Program-made: the position numbers and the translations under genes | Source of the DNA: a virus | DNA length: 56,241 nt | Direction: 5' to 3' (one strand) | Virus record (IMG/VR): IMGVR_UViG_3300038825_000174 | Location: 1 to 56,241 of that record | Part shown: one piece after another, positions 25,641-31,407 of the stretch | Numbering within the stretch: position 1 is the first letter of the stretch | How the letters are laid out: each line of letters starts with the position of its first letter | Notes under the pieces: generated by a model | Databases searched by the model: none | The model's input: only the letters and a program-made list of their open reading frames with translations | Told to the model about the DNA's origin: nothing

Positions 25641-25773
25641 CAGTAACTTTGAAAAAGTTAAAAAGAAACCAGACAGTCCCAACGTTGGGACAGATAGAAG
25701 AGCCAAACACTCTCTCCTCAGAGAGAGAAGGCTTGTCCGTAAACTTAGACTACGTCAGAAGGGAGTAGCTTAA
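25630..25773 (+). CDS. 47-aa very basic peptide
   Basis: ATG at 25630 overlaps the end of the Cys-rich gene, and the TAA overlaps the next ATG (TAATG). The product is Lys/Arg-rich (FEKVKKKPDSPNVGTD, LRERRLVRKLRLRQKGVA). It contains a perfect palindrome copy read as Ser-Pro-Asn-Val-Gly-Thr. Coupling on both sides supports translation. Confidence 0.62.
   Translation: MQSNSNFEKVKKKPDSPNVGTDRRAKHSLLRERRLVRKLRLRQKGVA
25676..25691. promoter_or_regulatory. Palindromic operator-like site 4
   Basis: GTCCCAACGTTGGGAC, perfect, inside the 47-aa ORF and 82 bp before the next gene. Followed at 25710-25727 by CTCTCTC-CTCA-GAGAGAG. Confidence 0.75.
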
Positions 25774-26147
25774 TGGATAAAAATGTTAGGACATATTGGA
25801 ATTTGCATGGTGGTCTGTGGTCTATCATGGATAGACAGACAGGCTTAGTCATAGGCAGACAGCCAGAACTGTTCCTATTGGTGGGCAGGTTTAATGTCCG
25901 TCAAGGTGGCAGACAGCGTGTACTTCTCGAAGGGAAGAAGAACGTCCATGCATTTGCAGAGGGATGGTATCCAGAGGTCTGGATTAGTCCCAAGTTCTAC
26001 CATGATGAGGGTAGGTCTGTGACCTACAATCCTTACAAGAACGATACCTTTGTCTATGTAGACAATGGTGAACCTGTTGGCGAGGTAGGTTCTATCTGGC
26101 TAACAACTACGGCTGAAGGCAAACCTTCAGTTAAAGTATACAGTTAA
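25773..26147 (+). CDS. Early hypothetical protein
   Basis: 124 aa, MDKNVRTYWNLHGGLWSIMD, FNVRQGGRQRVLLEGKKNVH, WYPEVWISPKFYHDEGRSV. The pattern of aromatic and basic residues resembles small phage proteins of unknown function often found beside DNA-metabolism genes. Ribosome site GGGAG. Five 7-bp hairpins lie inside (25820, 25969, 26011, 26050, 26113). Confidence 0.82.
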   Translation: MDKNVRTYWNLHGGLWSIMDRQTGLVIGRQPELFLLVGRFNVRQGGRQRVLLEGKKNVHAFAEGWYPEVWISPKFYHDEGRSVTYNPYKNDTFVYVDNGEPVGEVGSIWLTTTAEGKPSVKVYS

Positions 26148-26186
26148 TATAATACTTGATACTTTAGTGAAAGTATTATATAACTG
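26141..26186 (+). promoter_or_regulatory. Long hairpin at a gene end, with an alternative fold
   Basis: CAGTTAATATAATACTT (26141-26157) pairs with 26171-26186 with one bulged A; the left arm contains the TAA stop. A competing 7-bp fold ATACTTT/AAAGTAT lies at 26159-26176. A palindrome follows 17 bp later, so this repeats the hairpin-palindrome-gene pattern with unrelated sequence. Confidence 0.65.
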
Positions 26187-26202
26187 TTCACATAACTCAA
26201 CA

Positions 26203-26218
26203 GTCCCAACGTTGGGAC
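26203..26218. promoter_or_regulatory. Palindromic operator-like site 5
   Basis: GTCCCAACGTTGGGAC, perfect, 23 bp upstream of the ATG at 26242 and just ahead of AAAGGAG. Confidence 0.78.
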
Positions 26219-26241
26219 ACAACACAGAAAGGAGCATTACC

Positions 26242-26556
26242 ATGCTTACATTTAACTTTGACAATCTTCCAAAGGGAGAAAAAATCTCTGGTGGTTTTAC
26301 TGCCGTAAAATTAATTGCTACAGCTATCAAGCTAAAGCTACAAGGCTACAAGCCTGTGATCTACAGGAATGACAACATCCAAGAAACTGGATGGTTTATC
26401 CGTAAGGGTAAAGGTGGCAAGTCTGGTGAGCCTTTGGTTCGCTTGAACTTTGGCAAGTCCTACTCTTCCTTCCATGCCTATGATAGGAAGGGCAAGCGAA
26501 GAGTGGCAAGCTATGTGCCTATCAAGTCCTTCTTGATACAGAAGAAGGTAGCCTAA
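26242..26556 (+). CDS. Early basic hypothetical protein
   Basis: 104 aa from the ATG at 26242 with AAAGGAG upstream. MLTFNFDNLPKGEKISGGFT, KLKLQGYKPVIYRNDN, SSFHAYDRKGKRRVASYVP. Small basic protein, unknown family. Hairpins at 26395-26412 (GTAA loop, one G-U) and two mutually exclusive ones at 26521-26537 and 26528-26548. Confidence 0.8.
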   Translation: MLTFNFDNLPKGEKISGGFTAVKLIATAIKLKLQGYKPVIYRNDNIQETGWFIRKGKGGKSGEPLVRLNFGKSYSSFHAYDRKGKRRVASYVPIKSFLIQKKVA

Positions 26557-26558
26557 CC

Positions 26559-26798
26559 ATGATGCACTATGAGATATTTATCTCAGTGGATGGGCAACGA
26601 GGTGTGGTGAGAGTTGGTAGCTCTCACCCTCTCGTGAAGGGTACACCTTCTGCTATTGAGTATGCCTTGCATCTTACAGAGATGTGCTATCCAGACGCAG
26701 TAGTTGAGTTTGACTTTATCAAAGAGTACACTCTTGACGATGAACCAGACGTAGGCTATGTCTATGAAGCACCTACACCAGTACAAACATATCATTAA
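26559..26798 (+). CDS. Small hypothetical protein
   Basis: 79 aa (start 26559 or the next ATG at 26562). MHYEIFISVDGQRGVVRVGS, acidic C-terminus DDEPDVGYVYEAPTP. Starts two bases after the upstream stop. Hairpins at 26570-26585 and 26606-26628 lie in the first 70 nt and could affect its translation. Confidence 0.75.
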   Translation: MMHYEIFISVDGQRGVVRVGSSHPLVKGTPSAIEYALHLTEMCYPDAVVEFDFIKEYTLDDEPDVGYVYEAPTPVQTYH

Positions 26799-26810
26799 TG
26801 GAGACAGCCA

Positions 26811-26999
26811 ATGGCTAAAATCATACACAAAAAACCAGTGCCTAAAAGACCACGCAATCTGCTTCATGCAGAGATGGTAACACAGGGCATCTTGACACAC
26901 AAAGTAATAGGTGACAAGAGGTCTAAGATATTAGAGAACAGAGCCAAGAAGAGGGCAATGGAGTTTAAGAAAATGAACAAGGAAGATTATGATGATTAA
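26811..26999 (+). CDS. Small basic hypothetical protein
   Basis: 62 aa, MAKIIHKKPVPKRPRNLLHA, KRSKILENRAKKRAMEFKKM. Highly basic and helical, acidic last residues. GGAG lies upstream of the ATG. Could bind nucleic acid; no family recognised. Confidence 0.75.
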   Translation: MAKIIHKKPVPKRPRNLLHAEMVTQGILTHKVIGDKRSKILENRAKKRAMEFKKMNKEDYDD

Positions 27000-27168
27000 A
27001 AATTATGATGACTTTAAGGATAAAGTCTATGAACACAGATCCAAGCTACGTGGTATGCTCAAGCTACTCAAAGGTATAAAACCTTTGGAGTCTGAGGTCA
27101 CGAAAGCTTATAATATAATTAATGCAATTGAACAGGAGAGAACTGATGCAGAAAAAAATAGTGGTTAG
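26992..27168 (+). CDS. 58-aa hypothetical helical protein
   Basis: ATG at 26992 (or 26989) overlaps the upstream TAA and follows AAGGA. Product MIKNYDDFKDKVYEHRSKLR then GMLKLLKGIKPLESEVTKAY: a probable helical hairpin. It overlaps the methyltransferase start by 23 nt. A 7-bp hairpin lies inside (27069-27087). Confidence 0.62.
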   Translation: MIKNYDDFKDKVYEHRSKLRGMLKLLKGIKPLESEVTKAYNIINAIEQERTDAEKNSG

Positions 27169-28240
27169 TCTATGTGGTGGCACAGACAGTGCCTACCTCT
27201 CATGCCTTGACGCAGGTATTGATGTATCACCTGATGGTGAATACGAGTACCACACATTTGAGACAGACAAGTATGCTAGTGCTGTATCAAGATACAGGAT
27301 ACCTCATGCTATACATCATGGTGATGCCAATGGTTGGGATAAACTAAAAGGTAGAGATGTCTTTCTGCTTATAGCAGGTTTCCCTTGTCAGCCTTATTCT
27401 GTGGCAGGTAAACAGCTTGGCACTTCAGATAGTCGTGACTTATCTGAGGTTATGTATCAGGCATTGGAAGGATTGAACCCTGAGTTCTATCTGTTTGAGA
27501 ATGTCGAGTCCAAAGCCAAGCATGAGTGGTACAAGCGTATTAGTGCCATACGTCCAGATGCACAGATGCGATCTCACAACAGTGGCAAGGTGTCAGGACA
27601 GGAGAGAAAGCGTGTCTACATAACTAACTCACCACATGACGAGTTGGCTGACATGGGCATCGTACTCAATGATGTGCTAGAAGATGGTGCTATGGCAGAT
27701 AGAGATAAGTCCTACTGCATTGATGCCAACTACTTCAAAGGTGGTAGCATGAAGATGTACTACGAGAAAGCACGTAGGCAGATAGTCTATGTGCAAGGTG
27801 AGAAGATTGCTCTCAAGTCTAAGAAGTGTAGACAAGTTGGCGAAGCTGATCTCAAAGGCTACGACATCATCAAGCGTGTGTATAGTAGGTGGGGCAAGAG
27901 TCCTACCCTGACTACCATGCAAGGTGGATGGCGAATGCCCAAGGTAGAGTGTGACAATTGGATAAACCAAACCACTTTACTAAAAGACAATGCAGATGTG
28001 GACGAACTTTTTTGGAGAGCATTAACACCTTTAGAATGTGAACGTCTACAGACTTTGCCTGATGAGTGGACACAGTATGGAGACTTTTATGAGTACGAAG
28101 AAATAGAGATGCCTTACGAAACTGTCACACACAGAGTTCGTAAGACTAAACGTATATCAAACAGCCAACGCTACAAGATGATCGGCAATGGCTTCACTCG
28201 TGCAGTGATCTCGCACATATTAGAAGGAGTATATACATGA
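27146..28240 (+). CDS. DNA (cytosine-5) methyltransferase
   Basis: 364 aa from the ATG at 27146, 8 nt after GGAG. Motif IV GFPCQPYSVAGKQ with catalytic Cys81, motif VI FENVESK, motif VIII QERKRVYI, and late motifs LTPLECERLQTLPDEWT and MIGNGFTRAVISHIL. Motif I is a variant, SLCGGTDSAYL, instead of the common FxGxGG. It methylates cytosine in phage DNA, probably against host restriction. Target unknown, and no partner endonuclease is seen. Confidence 0.93.
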   Translation: MQKKIVVSLCGGTDSAYLSCLDAGIDVSPDGEYEYHTFETDKYASAVSRYRIPHAIHHGDANGWDKLKGRDVFLLIAGFPCQPYSVAGKQLGTSDSRDLSEVMYQALEGLNPEFYLFENVESKAKHEWYKRISAIRPDAQMRSHNSGKVSGQERKRVYITNSPHDELADMGIVLNDVLEDGAMADRDKSYCIDANYFKGGSMKMYYEKARRQIVYVQGEKIALKSKKCRQVGEADLKGYDIIKRVYSRWGKSPTLTTMQGGWRMPKVECDNWINQTTLLKDNADVDELFWRALTPLECERLQTLPDEWTQYGDFYEYEEIEMPYETVTHRVRKTKRISNSQRYKMIGNGFTRAVISHILEGVYT

Positions 28241-28458
28241 AACGAATAACATTACCTAAGGATGTATGGGTATCATTGTATGGCAGATTACATGATACAA
28301 TCAGGCATTCAAATAGAATACAGGAGCTACCCTTGAGAGATGCATTCAAGGATGATGACGTAAGGGATGAAGTCCTGAACATAATGAACTTTTATTTTGA
28401 CAGAGGTTTCCCTGTCGGATTAACAAATGAAACAGAGGTGGTGATACATGACAACTAA
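28237..28458 (+). CDS. Small hypothetical protein
   Basis: 73 aa, coupled to the methyltransferase by ATGA. MKRITLPKDVWVSLYGRLHD, LNIMNFYFDRGFPVGL. Helical; unknown family. Confidence 0.72.
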   Translation: MKRITLPKDVWVSLYGRLHDTIRHSNRIQELPLRDAFKDDDVRDEVLNIMNFYFDRGFPVGLTNETEVVIHDN

Positions 28459-28636
28459 GCTTATACAATATGCAGTAGTGTTTGAGCCTTTCGAAGAGGA
28501 AGGCTTAACCTACGTCAAACAAGGGTGTGGTGCTATGTGGACAGAGGATAGTCCTGTAAAGGTATTCGATACACAAGAGGACGCACAGAAGGAAGCAGAC
28601 AAATGGAACACAGGACAGGTGGTGCAGTATGGATGA
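28448..28636 (+). CDS. Small acidic hypothetical protein
   Basis: 62 aa, MTTKLIQYAVVFEPFEEEGL, FDTQEDAQKEADKWN. Overlaps both neighbours by 8-11 nt. Alpha/beta-like; no family recognised. Confidence 0.7.
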   Translation: MTTKLIQYAVVFEPFEEEGLTYVKQGCGAMWTEDSPVKVFDTQEDAQKEADKWNTGQVVQYG

Positions 28637-28856
28637 TGATGATGATGTAAAACAACAAGCCTTGGAACAGGCACAACAAGCCTATGGATTATTCATATGG
28701 TTTGTGAAGTGGTTCAGCTACATTATGATAACATTGATTGTTATAATGTTTATGAACAACTGGTTTGATGATGGCACAGGCAGTATGTTTATGCCAGATG
28801 AAATATATGAAGATCAATACGACCCAAAGGGTCTTAACAAAAAGAAAGGAATATAG
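28629..28856 (+). CDS. Small single-TM protein
   Basis: 75 aa. Acidic start MDDDDDVKQQALEQAQQAYG, then a hydrophobic stretch WFVKWFSYIMITLIVIMFM (residues ~24-42), then an acidic tail. Probably an inner-membrane protein; first of a run of membrane micro-proteins. Confidence 0.72.
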   Translation: MDDDDDVKQQALEQAQQAYGLFIWFVKWFSYIMITLIVIMFMNNWFDDGTGSMFMPDEIYEDQYDPKGLNKKKGI

Positions 28857-29090
28857 ATGAAAGCATATCACAATAAAGGCTTTGGCATGGCATTCTTTGT
28901 AGTGTTCCTGCTACTCGTACCTGTGCCTATACTAGCACTGTGGGCAGCCGATGGGCAGGATTGGGTGGACAGGTTTACTACAAAGTATTTCTCACCTTGG
29001 CAATCAGAGTGTTGGGAAACAGCCAAGCATGAACGAGTGTGCAAGGGTGACAACCAATGCAAATGGTTCAGGAATTTCTGCCATGACTGA
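28857..29090 (+). CDS. Small membrane or exported Cys-containing protein
   Basis: 77 aa. N-terminal TM or signal (MAFFVVFLLLVPVPILALWA) followed by a short domain with four Cys (SECWETAKHERVCKGDNQCK, RNFCHD), likely two disulphides in the periplasm. Starts directly after the preceding stop. Confidence 0.72.
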   Translation: MKAYHNKGFGMAFFVVFLLLVPVPILALWAADGQDWVDRFTTKYFSPWQSECWETAKHERVCKGDNQCKWFRNFCHD

Positions 29091-29175
29091 GGGGCAAGTA
29101 TTATTATTGACAATAGCATTCGTTATCCTTATAACATTGATAACCAATGCAACTATAGGAGTATTTATATCATGA
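29083..29175 (+). CDS. 30-aa single-TM peptide
   Basis: ATG at 29083 overlaps the 3' end of the upstream gene by 8 nt; its TGA overlaps the next ATG (ATGA). MTEGQ followed by a hydrophobic stretch VLLLTIAFVILITLI. A longer in-frame ORF from 28951 would overlap the upstream gene almost fully and is unlikely. Confidence 0.6.
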   Translation: MTEGQVLLLTIAFVILITLITNATIGVFIS

Positions 29176-29360
29176 TTGATAAAACAAAAAGAACACTTAG
29201 GCGATTAACACAATGTGTTAAGGACAACCCTGACTTGTTACAAAGTTTTGTAACACTTGCAGTAGAGTACGAGAAGCTAGGTCTAATTAAATTAGACTCA
29301 GTTGGAATGAATCGTGAGTCACTAACAGAACATTTTGAAAGGAGTGTAGCATATGAATAG
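29172..29360 (+). CDS. Small hypothetical protein
   Basis: 62 aa, MIDKTKRTLRRLTQCVKDNP, QSFVTLAVEYEKLGLIKL. Two strong hairpins lie in it: TGTTACAAA/TTTGTAACA (29236-29255) and GTCTAAT/ATTAGAC (29281-29297). Unknown function. Confidence 0.7.
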   Translation: MIDKTKRTLRRLTQCVKDNPDLLQSFVTLAVEYEKLGLIKLDSVGMNRESLTEHFERSVAYE

Positions 29361-29853
29361 ATTTATTATTGAAGAAAATGCAATTGATATTGCAAAGTCA
29401 CTATGTGATCAGCATATAGTGAAGATGCCACTAGAGGAAGCACAGATGCTATGCACTGCACTATGGCATCATGCACCTGAATATGCAGAGGAGAAAGATT
29501 TGTACAAGCCTGTTCATCAGAAGCATCCTTGCACACTGTGGGCTATGGAGTGTCAACTAAACTATGCTTTTGCTTTTAGGTTGTATGATGCTATGCTAAA
29601 TGAATATACAGCTAGGTATGGTAAGAAGCATGGTGCAAGTAAGCATTGGGTTTCTTTATATTATGGTACAAACTATGTGCCTAATACAACTAACTTTAGA
29701 ACACCTCACCCACAGTGTTTCAGTGGGCTTGATCATCTCAAGACTGACGAGCAATATCCTATCAAGGCATATCGTGAGTTTTACAAGGCAGACAAGCTCA
29801 AGTTTGCACGTTATACCAAGGGCAGACCTATGCCTGAGTGGATGGCTGCATGA
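29353..29853 (+). CDS. Probable pyrimidine-dimer DNA glycosylase-like protein
   Basis: 166 aa. MNRFIIEENAIDIAKSLCDQ, HIVKMPLEEAQMLCTALW, KHPCTLWAMECQLNYAFAF and EYTARYGKKH match a phage family I associate with DenV-like (endonuclease V) excision proteins. These remove UV-induced pyrimidine dimers, sensible for a surface-ocean virus. I have not confirmed the catalytic Glu. Overlaps the previous gene by 8 nt. Confidence 0.65.
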   Translation: MNRFIIEENAIDIAKSLCDQHIVKMPLEEAQMLCTALWHHAPEYAEEKDLYKPVHQKHPCTLWAMECQLNYAFAFRLYDAMLNEYTARYGKKHGASKHWVSLYYGTNYVPNTTNFRTPHPQCFSGLDHLKTDEQYPIKAYREFYKADKLKFARYTKGRPMPEWMAA

Positions 29854-29987
29854 ACAAGTATAGCAAGCACAAGAAGACCAGACGAGAGATACTGACAGAT
29901 CTGTTGGTAGCTGTTGTTTGCATAGCAATAATTGGTGGGATGCTAGTGTATGCCCACTTTGATATAGTGAGTATTGTAAATGAGTGA
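29850..29987 (+). CDS. 45-aa single-TM protein
   Basis: ATG at 29850 overlaps the upstream TGA (ATGA). Basic N-terminus (NKYSKHKKTRREI) then TM (LLVAVVCIAIIGGMLVY). Positive-inside topology; unknown role, perhaps in lysis because the SleB-type hydrolase follows. Confidence 0.62.
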   Translation: MNKYSKHKKTRREILTDLLVAVVCIAIIGGMLVYAHFDIVSIVNE

Positions 29988-30072
29988 GAACTTTAGAATT
30001 ACACTGCTGATAATATGGGTGAATCTTATATTAGCAGTGGCAACACATGAGGTAGGCAAATGGCTATTTTAG
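29980..30072 (+). CDS. 30-aa single-TM peptide
   Basis: ATG at 29980 overlaps the upstream stop (ATGAGTGA). Product MSENFRIT then a hydrophobic LLIIWVNLILAVAT. It overlaps the hydrolase start by 13 nt. Two successive TM micro-proteins before a cell-wall hydrolase suggest a holin/spanin-like function. Confidence 0.58.
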   Translation: MSENFRITLLIIWVNLILAVATHEVGKWLF

Positions 30073-30491
30073 AAACAGCATTTATGTGCATGGCACTTAA
30101 CATGTATCATGAAGCAAAGAATCAATCTATGCTTGGGCAGATTGCCGTAGGGCAAGTTGTCATGAACAGGGTAGAAGATACTAGGTTTCCTGATAATGTT
30201 TGTGATGTAATAACCGAAGCTGTTACATACAAAGGTACAGACAAACCTGTACTGCACAAATGCCAGTTCAGTTGGTATTGTGATGGGCAGAAAGACGAGC
30301 CTTTGTATGACAGCGAAGAGTGGTGGAATGCACAAGAGTATGCATCCATTGTCCTGTCAGGCACAATCGTGCTTGATGTGACAGAGGGTGCTACACATTA
30401 CCATGCAACCTATGTGCGTCCTGCATGGGCAAAGACTAAGACACGCACAACCAGAATTGACCGACATATTTTTTATCGTTGGGAAAAATAG
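30060..30491 (+). CDS. SleB-type cell-wall hydrolase
   Basis: 143 aa. ALNMYHEAKNQSMLGQIAVG, VVMNRV, then CQFSWYCDG, THYHATYVRPAWAKT and RIDRHIFYRW are the signatures of the Hydrolase_2/SleB family (lytic transglycosylase-like). MYHEAKNQ holds the expected catalytic Glu. It lies in the early arm, apart from the M15 endolysin of the late arm, so it may act at superinfection or lysis. Confidence 0.88.
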   Translation: MAILETAFMCMALNMYHEAKNQSMLGQIAVGQVVMNRVEDTRFPDNVCDVITEAVTYKGTDKPVLHKCQFSWYCDGQKDEPLYDSEEWWNAQEYASIVLSGTIVLDVTEGATHYHATYVRPAWAKTKTRTTRIDRHIFYRWEK

Positions 30492-30552
30492 TACTTGATT
30501 ATTTATTTAGATAGTATATCTTTAACACATAAACAACATAAGGAGAACTAAC
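30492..30552 (+). promoter_or_regulatory. Possible promoter and leader ahead of the replication operon
   Basis: TTGATT at 30495-30500 and TATCTT at 30517-30522 are 16 bp apart, weak matches to sigma70. A small hairpin AGATA-GTA-TATCT (30509-30521) overlaps the -10. AAGGAG precedes the ATG at 30553. It is the only sizeable gap in the middle of the early arm. Confidence 0.35.
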
Positions 30553-31407
30553 ATGGCTTTAGATTTTACAAACAACGCACTTGGAGAACTTCCAATTTAT
30601 TTAGACTTTACTACACGTACTGAGCCTACACGTATGGCAGGTAAGAAGTACGTCATCAACAATGATACTGATGAGGTCATTGGTATTGTTGGTAGCAAGT
30701 TCAACTCTGTTACACACAAAGAGTTCTTTGATAAGGTGTGCAGAACTATGTCTGAACAGCTTGGTGATGAAGCAATGGAAGGTGCAAATGTAAAGTGGAA
30801 CAATGCACGTAATGGTGCATTCGCTATGCTTGACGCAACCCTACCTGCGACTAAGGCGTTAATCACGACTGATAAGCAACAGACAGAAATATCACAAAGA
30901 GTGATAGCTCTGCATGGTGTGGATGGTTTATGTTCTAACCAAGTATTCTTTGGTGCAATAGATTTCTTCTGCACAAATGGTATGATCAGAGGTGAGCATG
31001 ACAAGGTGCGAAGAAAGAACACTACTAACTTCAGCATGTCTGCCTTTATTAAGGAGCTAGAGGATGCTAACAGTGACTTCTATTCACAGGCTGAACAGCT
31101 ACAGGAGTGGGCAAGAACACCTCTTGAGTATAACTCAGTGAGAGATATGCTTCACTCTCTCATGGGTTCTGAGAAGAAAGGTGATAAGATGCTTGGCTTG
31201 TATGCACAAGAGGTACAAACAAGAGGACACAATGCCTTTGCTCTGTACTCTGCATTCACTAACTATGCATCATATGCAGATGAGAGAAATGGTTTCAAGC
31301 TACGTAACACAGGCAATGATACCAATGCTATCAGCATGTGGGGACGTGAGCAGGAAGTTACCAAGTGGGTATCATCAAAGCAGTTCAAAGAACTGGTTGC
31401 TGCTTAA
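30553..31407 (+). CDS. DUF932 (phage/plasmid-like) protein
   Basis: 284 aa. Features: IGIVGSKFNSVTHKEFFDKV near the N-terminus; RVIALHGVDGLCSNQVFFGA; FFCTNGMIRGEHDKVRRKN; and WGREQEVTKWVSSKQFKELV at the end. This is the DUF932 family common in phages and plasmids; function unknown, often next to recombination genes. Its TAA overlaps the integrase ATG. Confidence 0.85.
   Translation: MALDFTNNALGELPIYLDFTTRTEPTRMAGKKYVINNDTDEVIGIVGSKFNSVTHKEFFDKVCRTMSEQLGDEAMEGANVKWNNARNGAFAMLDATLPATKALITTDKQQTEISQRVIALHGVDGLCSNQVFFGAIDFFCTNGMIRGEHDKVRRKNTTNFSMSAFIKELEDANSDFYSQAEQLQEWARTPLEYNSVRDMLHSLMGSEKKGDKMLGLYAQEVQTRGHNAFALYSAFTNYASYADERNGFKLRNTGNDTNAISMWGREQEVTKWVSSKQFKELVAA

Larger units (their letters stand above)
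23326..26628 (+). repeat. Region dense in short perfect inverted repeats
   Basis: By hand I find about 59 hairpins with stems of 6 bp or more, about 45 with 7 bp or more (two of those include a G-U pair), in coding and non-coding DNA alike. Examples: ATCAACTG/CAGTTGAT (23788-23806), CAGATGAT/ATCATCTG (24052-24069), TTATCAAAT/ATTTGATAA (24229-24250), AAGCTATC/GATAGCTT (24265-24283), CACTCTGT/ACAGAGTG (25142-25160), GGTGAGAG/CTCTCACC (26606-26628). Loops are mostly 2-5 nt and often GAA, GTA, AAA, TAA or AA. Density falls after ~26.7 kb, with scattered later ones (27069-27087, 27282-27297, 29236-29255, 29281-29297, 31381-31395). Confidence 0.85.

Noticed and set aside
23326-26628. N4-like hairpin promoters read by a virion RNA polymerase
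   Set aside because: Stem and loop sizes are similar (5-7 bp stem, 3-nt loop), but the window has no protein with RNA polymerase motifs, and the hairpins lie inside coding frames far too densely to be promoters only. Kept only as a remote analogy.
28951-29082. N-terminal extension of the 30-aa peptide ORF to 28951
   Set aside because: It would overlap nearly two thirds of the Cys-containing membrane gene; the ATG at 29083 gives a clean TM peptide with coupling on both sides.
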